Source: Planctomycetota bacterium
Lineage (GTDB): Bacteria; Planctomycetota; JAJSAM01; JAJVHW01
Assembly: GCA_024280885.1 (NCBI GenBank)
Contig: JAJRPF010000067.1
Coordinates: forward strand, 23,364 to 87,363
Length of the DNA: 64,000 bases
Reading direction: 5' to 3'
Below the pieces are notes generated by a model, which was not told the origin of the DNA, ran no database searches, and was given only the letters and a program-made list of their open reading frames with translations. The position numbers and the translations under genes were made by a program. Of this stretch, positions 41,451-48,809 are shown in pieces. Position 1 is the stretch's first letter; each line of letters starts with the position of its first letter.

Positions 41451-42785
41451 ATGCTGGAGTCGATGCCGACCGTTCGACGCCCCCGCAGTCTGGCCGTCCG
41501 TTTGCGCTCCGGCCTGCGCGCATGGCTGCTCTCCGATGAGCCGCCGGAGTCCTTCTGGAATTGGCGCGGAGTCGGGAAGCCCTCGTTTTCGGGCGTGACC
41601 GTCACCGATGAGACGGCGCTGCGTGTCACCGCTGTTCTCTCCTGCGTGAAGGTGCTGGCGGAGTCGATCTCGACGCTGCCTCTGACCGTGTTCGAGCGCC
41701 AGGAGAACGGCGACAAGCGGGCGGCGCACGATCACCCGGTCTCCGAGCTCCTGCACACGCTCGCGAACGAGGAGTCCACCGCGCAGTCGGTTCGCGAGAC
41801 GCTCTGCGCGCACGTGCTGCTGCGCGGCAACGCCTACGCGCGCGTCGTTCGTGACGGCGGCGGCGACGTGCGCGAGATCTGGCCGCTCTCGCCGGGGAGC
41901 GTGGAGGTCGTGCGTCCGAAGCCGGGCGGCCCACTCGCGTTCCACGTCTCGGAATCCGGAACGCCGACCGAGACGCTGCGGCCGAACCAGGTCTGGCGCA
42001 TCCCGGGACTCTCGTGGGGCGGCGTCACCGGTCTCTCGCCCATCTCGCTCGCTCGCGAAGGCGTGGGCCTCGCGATCGCGCTGGAGCAGAACACCGCCTC
42101 GGCCCTTCGGAACGGATCCCGCGTCGCTGGCGTCGTCTCGCATCCGCACGTCATGGACGATCCGGAGTTCCAACGCTTCAAGCAGTCGTGGGACGACGCG
42201 TTCTCGGGCGTCAGCAACGCCGGGAAGACCGTGATCCTGGAGCAGGGCGCGAAGTTCGAGAAGGTGGGGATGACGTTCGAGGACCTGCAGTTCCTCGAGC
42301 TGAAGAAGTTCCAGGTGGCAGAGATCGCGCGGCTCTTCCGCGTGCCGCTCCACATGCTCTTCGACGACAAGGCGCAGCCGCGCGCCAACATGGAGCAGGC
42401 GTCGCTGGAGTTCGTGGTCTACACGCTTCGGCCCTGGCTCGTGCGCTTCGAGCAGACGATCGCGCGCGACCTCTTGGCGCCGTCCGAGCGCCGTCGCTAC
42501 TTCGCCGAGCACAACGTCGCCGGGCTCCTGCGCGGCGACTTCGCGGGTCGCATGGCCGGATACGCCGCCGCGCGTCAGTGGGGCTGGATGTCGGTCAACG
42601 ACATTCGCCGTCTGGAGAACCTCAACGGAGTGGGGGACCAGGGTGACGTCTACCTGCAGCCACTCAACATGGCTCCCGCCGGCAGCGATCTGCCTGACGC
42701 GAACGAACGCGACGCGGCTCCGAGCGATTCCGACTCCGATCCCAACCCCGATGACTCCGACGACCCCGAGGAGAACGACGCATGA
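41451..42785 (+). CDS. Portal protein, HK97 family
   Basis: 444 residues. VTVTDETALRVTAVLSCVKVLAESIS is the canonical start of Phage_portal (HK97 gp3-like) proteins, followed by HPVSELLHTLANE, PLSPGSVEVVRP and QFLELKKFQVAEIARLFRVPLHML. The portal dodecamer forms the DNA entry vertex. ATG 41463 is an alternative start with a nearer ribosome-binding site. The acidic C-terminus overlaps the protease start (ATGA). Confidence 0.93.
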   Translation: MLESMPTVRRPRSLAVRLRSGLRAWLLSDEPPESFWNWRGVGKPSFSGVTVTDETALRVTAVLSCVKVLAESISTLPLTVFERQENGDKRAAHDHPVSELLHTLANEESTAQSVRETLCAHVLLRGNAYARVVRDGGGDVREIWPLSPGSVEVVRPKPGGPLAFHVSESGTPTETLRPNQVWRIPGLSWGGVTGLSPISLAREGVGLAIALEQNTASALRNGSRVAGVVSHPHVMDDPEFQRFKQSWDDAFSGVSNAGKTVILEQGAKFEKVGMTFEDLQFLELKKFQVAEIARLFRVPLHMLFDDKAQPRANMEQASLEFVVYTLRPWLVRFEQTIARDLLAPSERRRYFAEHNVAGLLRGDFAGRMAGYAAARQWGWMSVNDIRRLENLNGVGDQGDVYLQPLNMAPAGSDLPDANERDAAPSDSDSDPNPDDSDDPEENDA

Positions 42786-43636
42786 TCCCCGCATTCAAGA
42801 ACGGTCGCGGCTACGCGCTCGCGCTGGCAGGAGAGGGCGAGCTCGTCCCGACGCTCTACCTCTACGACATCCTGGGCGTGGACCTCTTCGGTGGGATCGC
42901 CGCGCGCCAGGTCGTCGACGACCTGCAGGCGCTCGGCGCCGTGCCGTCGCTCGACGTGCGCATCAACAGTCCAGGCGGTGACGTCTTCGAGGGCGTGGCC
43001 GTCTACAACGCGCTGGCGCGCTTCCCGGGCAAGGTCACCGTGTACGTGGACGGCCTCGCGGCATCGATCGCGTCGCTGATCGCGATGGCCGGCGACAAGA
43101 CGCTGGTGGCCGAGAACGCGATGTTCATGTTGCACCGCCCGTGGACCGCGGTGGCCGGCGACGCCGTGGAGATGCGGCGCCAGGCCGACACGTTGGAGAA
43201 AGCGTGGGGCGCGATGCTTGCGACCTACTCGCGACGCACGGGACGTCGTCCCGCAGCGATCGAGAAGAGCGTGGCGGCGGCAGGCGGCGAGTGGTGGATG
43301 AGCGCCAAGGAAGCGGTCGCCGAGGGCTTCGCCGACAAGGTGGAGAAGCCCGCGAAGGCGGCCGCCGTGTTCGGACTGCACCGTTTCCGCAGCGTCCCCG
43401 AGCGTCTCGCGGCGCGCGCCGTTGACGGGGACGCGCGGGTCTCGCTCCCCACGCATCCGCGAGTGGCCGAGATCGAGCCGCCGCGCGTGGAGGCGCAACA
43501 GGTCGATCCACCCGACGACGAGATGGCCGCCGAGGAGCCGGACGAACCGACCGCGCCTCCCGAAGACGACCCCGCGATCGCGGCTGCGGCCGCCCGCCGT
43601 CGCCGCATTGTAGAGGCGCTGCGCCAGACCTGTTGA
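42782..43636 (+). CDS. ClpP-like (S14/S49) head maturation protease
   Basis: 284 residues with a ClpP fold: LDVRINSPGGDVFEGVAVYNAL, the serine in GLAASIASLIAMAGD, the histidine in MFMLHRP and a following DTLEKAWGAML helix. In HK97-like phages this protease cleaves capsid N-termini during prohead maturation. The C-terminal ~90 residues are acidic and proline-rich and could act as an internal scaffold. It lies between portal and capsid, as expected. Confidence 0.92.
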   Translation: MIPAFKNGRGYALALAGEGELVPTLYLYDILGVDLFGGIAARQVVDDLQALGAVPSLDVRINSPGGDVFEGVAVYNALARFPGKVTVYVDGLAASIASLIAMAGDKTLVAENAMFMLHRPWTAVAGDAVEMRRQADTLEKAWGAMLATYSRRTGRRPAAIEKSVAAAGGEWWMSAKEAVAEGFADKVEKPAKAAAVFGLHRFRSVPERLAARAVDGDARVSLPTHPRVAEIEPPRVEAQQVDPPDDEMAAEEPDEPTAPPEDDPAIAAAAARRRRIVEALRQTC

Positions 43637-43706
43637 CCGGGTCTCGCACCGCTCGACGCTGGACGTCGTTGACCCGAACCGACCCCCTCTCCCGGAGGCA
43701 GACACG

Positions 43707-44966
43707 ATGAGCAAGGTCCTGGAACTCAAGCGCACGCGCAAGGAGCTCGTCGCGCGGATGAACACCCTCGCCGCGCAGGAGGCCTTCACCGCCGAGGACG
43801 AGACGGCGTTCGCCGAGATGCGTGCGCAGGCCGAGGGGCTTGCGCGGCAGATCGAGCGGCTCGAGTTCGTGGAGGGCGAGCAGGCCGTGCTGGATCGCCT
43901 AGACCCCGTGCCGGTGAAGCCCGTGCCCGACCCCGAGCCGAACGTTCAGGGGAAGCGGAAGACGTCGCAGAAGGCGCCCGGCATCGAGAACCCCGGTTTC
44001 GAGAACGTCGGCGAACTCGTGTACTGCGCTCGCTTCCAGCCGCGCGACTCGCGCATTCTCGCGCTGCAAGAGATGGGCACGGGCGAGGCGGGCGGCATCG
44101 CCATCCCCGACGAGATCAACCCCACGCTGCGCGAGGTGACCGCCAACGAGGCGATCTTCCGTCCTCGCGCGACGGTCGTCCCCGCCGGCGAGTCGCCCGA
44201 CGCCGATCTGGTCCTGCCCTCGCTGAACCAGGGTGTCGGCTCCAACCTCTACGGCGGCGTGGCCGTGGACTGGATCGGAGAGGGCGGCGACAAGCCCGAG
44301 ACCGGCATCAAGATCAAGGAGACGCGCTGGAGTCCCAAGGAGGTCGCGGCGCACATCGTCGTGACCGACAAACTGCTGCGCAACTGGCGCTCGGCGTCCT
44401 CGCTGATCGAGCGCATGCTTCGCGGGGGCCTGCTCGCTGCCGAAGACGTCGCGTTCCTCAGCGGCAACGGCGTCGCGCGTCCGCTCGGCGTACTCTCCTG
44501 CGACGCGCTCAAGAAGGTCAACCGCGCCGTCGCCGGAGAGATCGCCTACGACGACCTGATCAAGATGGAGGCTGAGCTCCACGAGGACGGCGAGGCGATG
44601 TGGATCGTCTCCCCGCGCGTCATCCAGAAGCTCCGCAAGATGACGGACGGCGCCGGGCACTTCATCTGGCAGGAGGACGCGCGCACCGGCGCGCCCGCCT
44701 CGCTGCTGGGCCGCACGGTGGTGAAGAACTACCGCAGCCCGGCCGTCGGCTCGCTCGGCGACGTGCTCCTGATCGTGCCGAGCTACTACCTCATCAAGGA
44801 CGGAGTGGCGACCACGGTCGCCGCTTCCGAGCACGTGCTCTTCAAGCAGAACAAGACGGTTGTAAAGGCGTTCAAGACCGTCGATGGCGGACCGTGGCTC
44901 AACGGCCCGATCCAGCAGGAAGACACCAAGTCCTACAGCCCGTTCGTGGCGCTCGACGTCCCGTAG
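43707..44966 (+). CDS. Major capsid protein, HK97 family
   Basis: 419 residues from ATG 43707, 8 bp after GGAGG. The N-terminal ~60 residues form a coiled coil (KRTRKELVARMNTLAAQE...RQIERLEFV), the scaffold-like delta domain removed by the protease. The HK97 fold follows (GTGEAGGIAIPDEINPTLRE, TRWSPKEVAAHIVVTDKLLRN, FLSGNGVARPLGVLS). It forms the icosahedral shell. Confidence 0.95.
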   Translation: MSKVLELKRTRKELVARMNTLAAQEAFTAEDETAFAEMRAQAEGLARQIERLEFVEGEQAVLDRLDPVPVKPVPDPEPNVQGKRKTSQKAPGIENPGFENVGELVYCARFQPRDSRILALQEMGTGEAGGIAIPDEINPTLREVTANEAIFRPRATVVPAGESPDADLVLPSLNQGVGSNLYGGVAVDWIGEGGDKPETGIKIKETRWSPKEVAAHIVVTDKLLRNWRSASSLIERMLRGGLLAAEDVAFLSGNGVARPLGVLSCDALKKVNRAVAGEIAYDDLIKMEAELHEDGEAMWIVSPRVIQKLRKMTDGAGHFIWQEDARTGAPASLLGRTVVKNYRSPAVGSLGDVLLIVPSYYLIKDGVATTVAASEHVLFKQNKTVVKAFKTVDGGPWLNGPIQQEDTKSYSPFVALDVP

Positions 44967-45026
44967 GCCACGCCGCGGACTCCCCTTCCCTGACCCCGAG
45001 CGTTCCGATCCACCAGGAGATCCAAG

Positions 45027-45425
45027 ATGACCAAGAAGCTGACCGAGGCGCTGGCGATGAGCTGCATCGTCGCGCCGCAGGATGTCGGGACCGCCGATGT
45101 GACCGGGACGTTCGTGGACATCACCGACGCCGGGCGCTTCGTCGTGCTGGCGAAGGCCGGCGCCGTCGCGGCCGGGAAGATCCTGAACGTCCAACTGCGC
45201 CAGGCGCAGGACGCCGCAGGGACCGGGGCGAAGGACCTCGGCGCCGCGGTGACCTCGGTCGGTGTCGGCGGGGCCGCGCCGCCTGACGTCGAGGTGGAGA
45301 AGACGCCGTTTGATCTGGACGGTGCGAACGGGTTCACGCATGTCACGGCGGTGCTCGGCATCGACGAGGCGGCGAAGCTCGGCGTCGCGTACGTCGTGCA
45401 GGGCGACCGACGCTACGTCCCGTAG
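45027..45425 (+). CDS. Phage structural protein, possible capsid decoration or stabiliser
   Basis: 132 residues from ATG 45027, after GGAGATCC. Beta-rich sequence (GTFVDITDAGRFVVLAKAG, FTHVTAVLGIDEAAKLGVAYVVQG). Directly after the capsid gene, this slot often encodes head decoration or accessory proteins; a domain found in such proteins is not clearly identifiable. Confidence 0.55.
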   Translation: MTKKLTEALAMSCIVAPQDVGTADVTGTFVDITDAGRFVVLAKAGAVAAGKILNVQLRQAQDAAGTGAKDLGAAVTSVGVGGAAPPDVEVEKTPFDLDGANGFTHVTAVLGIDEAAKLGVAYVVQGDRRYVP

Positions 45426-45454
45426 GCGCGCTCGCGCCCTGAAGGAGATCCGTG

Positions 45455-45688
45455 ATGCACTACGAGGTCATCTCTCGCTTCCTCGATCGTGAGCGGGGCG
45501 TCTACGTCGATCCGGGCACGCCGTGTCCGCGGCTCTCTCGGCGGACAGCGACGCGCCTGGTCAAGTCGCGCTGCATCGCGCCCATCGAGGACGCGCCGGT
45601 CAAGCCCCCGTCGAAGAAGCCTGCCGACAAGCCCGCCGATCCTCCCGAACCCACCGAGCCGCCCACGCCGCCTCCGGCACCGGAGTAG
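45455..45688 (+). CDS. Small head protein with proline-rich tail
   Basis: 77 residues from ATG 45455 (GAAGGAG upstream). A short globular part (HYEVISRFLDRERGVYVDPG) is followed by a Lys/Pro-rich tail (KKPADKPADPPEPTEPPTPP). Small proteins like this between capsid and connector genes are common in HK97-like phages; function unknown. Confidence 0.55.
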   Translation: MHYEVISRFLDRERGVYVDPGTPCPRLSRRTATRLVKSRCIAPIEDAPVKPPSKKPADKPADPPEPTEPPTPPPAPE

Positions 45689-45691
45689 GCC

Positions 45692-46261
45692 GTGGGCCTC
45701 GCCCTGCTCGAAGCGCCTGCCGAGGCGCTCGTCTCGACGGAGGAGGCGCAGCTTCACGTGCGATCCGACTCCGCGGAGGACGCGACCTACGTCGGCGATC
45801 TTGTGGATGCGGCGACCAAACATGCCGAGAGTCTCTGCCGTCGCCGCTTCGTCACGCAACGCTGGCGTCTGACGCTCGACGCTTATCCAGCGTCCGCGAT
45901 CGCGCTGCCGTATCCACCGCTCCTCTCTGTCGAGGCGCTGCAGTACATCGATGCGGACGGCGTATGGCAGACCGTCGATGCTGCCGACTACCAGGTCCGC
46001 GCTGCCGAGACGCCGGGCGAGGTTGTCCCGGCGTACGGCATTTCGTGGCCCTCTCCGCGCAGCACTCCTGACGCCGTGCGCGTTGACTTCACATGTGGGT
46101 TCGGCGCGGCCACCGACGTGCCGCAGCCGATCAAGCGCGCGGTGCTCCTGCTCGTGGGAACGCTCTACGCCAACCGCGAGTCGGTCGCCCCCGTCGCTCT
46201 CCACGAGATCCCGCAGAGCGCCGTCTGGATGCTCTCGCCCTACCGGGTGTGGAGGTTCTGA
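45692..46261 (+). CDS. Head-tail connector (HK97 gp6-like)
   Basis: 189 residues from GTG 45692. It has the gp6/phiE125 gp8-like layout: an N-terminal helical bundle (VSTEEAQLHVRSDSAEDATYVGDLVDAATKHAESLCRR, shown in part), a central RWRLTLDAYPASAIALPYPPL strand region and a C-terminal helix (IKRAVLLLVGTLYANRESV). The connector ring binds under the portal. Confidence 0.8.
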   Translation: MGLALLEAPAEALVSTEEAQLHVRSDSAEDATYVGDLVDAATKHAESLCRRRFVTQRWRLTLDAYPASAIALPYPPLLSVEALQYIDADGVWQTVDAADYQVRAAETPGEVVPAYGISWPSPRSTPDAVRVDFTCGFGAATDVPQPIKRAVLLLVGTLYANRESVAPVALHEIPQSAVWMLSPYRVWRF

Positions 46262-46262
46262 G

Positions 46263-46598
46263 ATGGGACTGCGCGCGGGGCTCCTCAACCGCCGTATCCA
46301 GATCCAGCGCCGCGTCGAGCGCGTGGACGATGCGGGCCAGGTACACCAAGACTGGGTGCCGCAGGCGGATGTCTGGGCGCGCGCTGAGCCGCTCGGCGGA
46401 CGCGAGGGATTCGGGCAGGAGCAATTCGTCGCCACTGGTGACGTGCGCTTCACGATCCGCCGGCGCGCCGACGTGAACGCGCTCTGCCGCATCGTCTACA
46501 CAGGCACGACGTACGACGTCATGACGGTTGCCGAGGACGTCGCGCTCGCCGCGCTGCTCATCGTCGGCAAGGCGCGCACTGATGCGAGGGCGCCGTGA
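46263..46598 (+). CDS. Head-tail adaptor / head closure protein (SPP1 gp16-like)
   Basis: 111 residues from ATG 46263. The beginning LRAGLLNRRIQIQRRVERVD is the signature of Phage_H_T_join proteins, followed by WARAEPLGGREGFGQEQ and a beta barrel. It seals the head after packaging. It lies between the connector and the gp10-like gene, which its stop overlaps. Confidence 0.85.
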   Translation: MGLRAGLLNRRIQIQRRVERVDDAGQVHQDWVPQADVWARAEPLGGREGFGQEQFVATGDVRFTIRRRADVNALCRIVYTGTTYDVMTVAEDVALAALLIVGKARTDARAP

Positions 46599-47116
46599 GC
46601 CAGCCGAAGAGCGAACTCGCGTACGTGGAGGGTCTGCGCGAACTCGACGATGCGCTCGCCGAACTGCCGCAGGCGCTGCGCCGTCCCGTCGTCCTCTCGG
46701 CGCTCCGACGCGCCGCGAAACCCATGATCCGTGACGCACGTCTGCGCGCCCCGCGCGGCACAGATCCGCGACGGCGGGGCTCGAGGAAGCAACGCCGCGC
46801 TGGCAAGTCCGTCGCCATCGGTCCCGGTGCCGACTCGATCAAGGCGAGAGCGATGCGCGCGCGGTCGCAGTACGAGGCGACGGTCGCCATCGGCCCGGAC
46901 AAGAAGCACTGGTACATGAGTTTCTCGGAGTTCGGGACGTCGCGTCAGCCACCGCAGAGGTTCCTGACGGCGGCCTTCGAGACGCACAAGGTGAAGGCCA
47001 TTGAGACGTTCGGGGACGCGCTCTGGCAGTCGATCAGCCGCAAGGCCGCTCGACTCGCGCGCAAGGCCGCCGCTGGGAAGCTTGGCAAGCGCGCCGAGAG
47101 GGCACTGCGCGGATGA
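46595..47116 (+). CDS. Tail completion protein, HK97 gp10-like
   Basis: 173 residues from GTG 46595. GLRELDDALAELPQALRRPVVLSALRRAAKPMIRDARLRAP and the later FSEFGTSRQPPQRFLTAAFE (shown in part) match the HK97-gp10/tail-component family. The stop overlaps the next gene by ATGA. Confidence 0.82.
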   Translation: MSQPKSELAYVEGLRELDDALAELPQALRRPVVLSALRRAAKPMIRDARLRAPRGTDPRRRGSRKQRRAGKSVAIGPGADSIKARAMRARSQYEATVAIGPDKKHWYMSFSEFGTSRQPPQRFLTAAFETHKVKAIETFGDALWQSISRKAARLARKAAAGKLGKRAERALRG

Positions 47117-47505
47117 CCTTCGGAACCTACCTCCGACGCCTACTCACGGGTGATGCGGGCGTGGCCGCGCTCGCGGCGGGTCGCGTCTACAGCGAGGTCC
47201 TCCCGCAGAACGGGGTCGTCCCCGCGATCGTCTTCAACGAGGTCGCCGGCGATAGCGACGTCGATCTCGACGGCCCGACCGGCATCCGCTCACGACGCGT
47301 GCAGGTGGATGCGTGGGCGAAGACGCGCACGGAGGCAACCGCGCTCGGTCTCGCCGTGCGCGCGGCGCTCGACGGTCATGTCGGCGGGGCTGCGGGGCTG
47401 GAGGTTCAATCCGCGTTCCACCTCTTTGAACGCTGGGACTTCGATGCGCAGACCTCGCTCTTCCGCACGAGCCAGGACTACGAGATCTGGACGAGCGGCG
47501 AGTAG
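47113..47505 (+). CDS. Tail terminator-like protein (DUF3168)
   Basis: 130 residues. YLRRLLTGDAGVAALAAGRVY, LPQNGVVPAIVFNEV, RRVQVDAWAKTRTEATALG and SQDYEIW are typical of DUF3168/minor tail proteins that cap the tail tube (lambda gpU-like position). It is the last gene before the foreign block; the next canonical tail gene begins at 52435. Confidence 0.8.
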   Translation: MTFGTYLRRLLTGDAGVAALAAGRVYSEVLPQNGVVPAIVFNEVAGDSDVDLDGPTGIRSRRVQVDAWAKTRTEATALGLAVRAALDGHVGGAAGLEVQSAFHLFERWDFDAQTSLFRTSQDYEIWTSGE

Positions 47506-47535
47506 TAAGAGCCCCGTCAATATTCGGAATCTCCC

Positions 47536-47565
47536 TTGACAGGTGCCGAAGCGGAGCGAACGATG
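47536..47565 (+). promoter_or_regulatory. Candidate promoter of the inserted block
   Basis: TTGACA at 47536-47541 is a perfect -35 hexamer. At 17-18 bp spacing the -10 is only a weak match (AACGAT/ACGATG). It lies just after the tail-terminator gene and 85 bp before the first inserted gene. Confidence 0.35.
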
Positions 47566-47625
47566 TAGCGCGGATATGGGGTGAACGGTTCGTGGAATCA
47601 ATCTGGTCGATGAGGAGAGGAATTC

Positions 47626-48117
47626 ATGAGAAATGCACTGAAGAATGGCGCGCTCGTACTTGCGATTGCCGTCATGGCGTGGTCCAGCTCGGATGTCGTG
47701 TTCGCCACGGGGTCCGCGGATGGATACGCTGCGCAGACTCCGGTCGTGACTGCTCCGGACCCAAGCGTTCCCGGCATGTGGAGCGTGAAATTCTGCATTC
47801 GGCGGTGCTCAAGTACCGCGGCGGCGTGGATCAACGGCCCGATCAGCACGGTCCACCCGTCTACCGCGGAGCCGCTGGAGGTGGACGGAGAGCCAGCCGG
47901 ATGGGTCGATCTCGATGGAGACGGAGGCATCGATTTGACTGGGGGGACGAGTCATTCCTCGACTACCTCGACGACAAACGGCGTGACGTGCCGGGATGAC
48001 TGCTACACGCAGTTCGGCCCGATGCCAGCGGGCCCACCCACAAAGACCGGTGTCTCCGTGAAGTTCAAGGACGTGAATGGCAACGATCAGGTCGTGAACA
48101 TGAATCAGTCCCTCTGA
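47626..48117 (+). CDS. Secreted protein of unknown function (insert gene 1)
   Basis: 163 residues from ATG 47626 with GAGGAGAGG upstream. A signal peptide (KNGALVLAIAVMAWSSSDVVFA) is followed by a small domain with four cysteines (KFCIRRCSS and VTCRDDCYTQ) that could form two disulfides, and a VDLDGDGGIDL stretch like a calcium-binding loop. Base composition is less GC-rich than the phage genes. No family recognised. It is the first of the block inserted in the tail operon. Confidence 0.6.
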   Translation: MRNALKNGALVLAIAVMAWSSSDVVFATGSADGYAAQTPVVTAPDPSVPGMWSVKFCIRRCSSTAAAWINGPISTVHPSTAEPLEVDGEPAGWVDLDGDGGIDLTGGTSHSSTTSTTNGVTCRDDCYTQFGPMPAGPPTKTGVSVKFKDVNGNDQVVNMNQSL

Positions 48118-48128
48118 ATTCGGCGTGA

Positions 48129-48178
48129 GCGCGCGAGGAGTACTTGTCGGCAGTCCGGTGGGTGCCCACCTCGCGCGC
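48129..48178. repeat. Nested inverted repeats between insert genes 1 and 2
   Basis: GCGCGCGAGG (48129-48138) pairs perfectly with CCTCGCGCGC (48169-48178); inside, GGTGGG-TG-CCCACC forms a second hairpin. It lies right after the stop of gene 1 and may act as a processing, attenuation or termination structure. Confidence 0.5.
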
Positions 48179-48200
48179 GACCGCGCGGAAGTGAGTTGAA

Positions 48201-48809
48201 GTGCGGGATTGGCGAATCGCGATAATCGTGGTGCTGCTCGCTTCCAGCGGCGTGATGAGACTTGTGGCATGCGAGCGAGCCGGGTCATCGGCATTGGCAC
48301 CGGCATCCGGAATGTTGGTTCGTGTACTCACAGAGGAACGAACCGACTCATGTCGCGCCTCCTTTGTTTCCATGCGGGGAGCGGAGCGTGTCGTGCTGGC
48401 AAGTTCGAGCGGCGCCGTTGGCTCCGACATATGGCTCCCGTTGCCACCGAAGGACACGTCCGAGCCGGTGTGGCTGTTGGTCGAGGCGGATGGACACGCC
48501 CCGCTCTATACGATCTGCGAGAGTTTCCCGCAGGTCCTCATCGCCGATGTTGCTGTCGGCGTGCGCGTCACGATCCGGAATGAATCAGCCACCGCACAGC
48601 AGGTATCTGTCTTCTCTGAGGACACTCCTCTTTCTGTGGACGTTGACCGTCTTGAGACCAACGATACGAGCGAAGTCCATCTGCCACCGGGTCCGTATCG
48701 CGTTCTCGTGACAGTGGGGCGCGTCGTCTCCGAGCAGAAGATCGCCGTTGATGGCACTCGAAGCCGTTGGGCCATTCGCCGCGGCGCGATTGTGGTGAGA
48801 GACCAATGA
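48201..48809 (+). CDS. Exported/anchored beta-rich protein (insert gene 2)
   Basis: 202 residues from GTG 48201. An N-terminal hydrophobic segment (RIAIIVVLLASSGVMRLVAC) may be a signal anchor or lipoprotein-like signal ending at a cysteine. The rest is beta-sandwich-like (PVWLLVEADGHAPLY, GVRVTIRNESATAQQVSVFS, HLPPGPYRVLVTVG). The last phrase is typical of the Ig-like modules in the next gene. Its stop overlaps the next start by ATGA, so the two are co-translated. Confidence 0.6.
   Translation: MRDWRIAIIVVLLASSGVMRLVACERAGSSALAPASGMLVRVLTEERTDSCRASFVSMRGAERVVLASSSGAVGSDIWLPLPPKDTSEPVWLLVEADGHAPLYTICESFPQVLIADVAVGVRVTIRNESATAQQVSVFSEDTPLSVDVDRLETNDTSEVHLPPGPYRVLVTVGRVVSEQKIAVDGTRSRWAIRRGAIVVRDQ

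Noticed and set aside
43899..45341. 480-residue open frame opposite the capsid gene
   Set aside because: Antisense shadow of the highly biased capsid and following genes; no domain visible.
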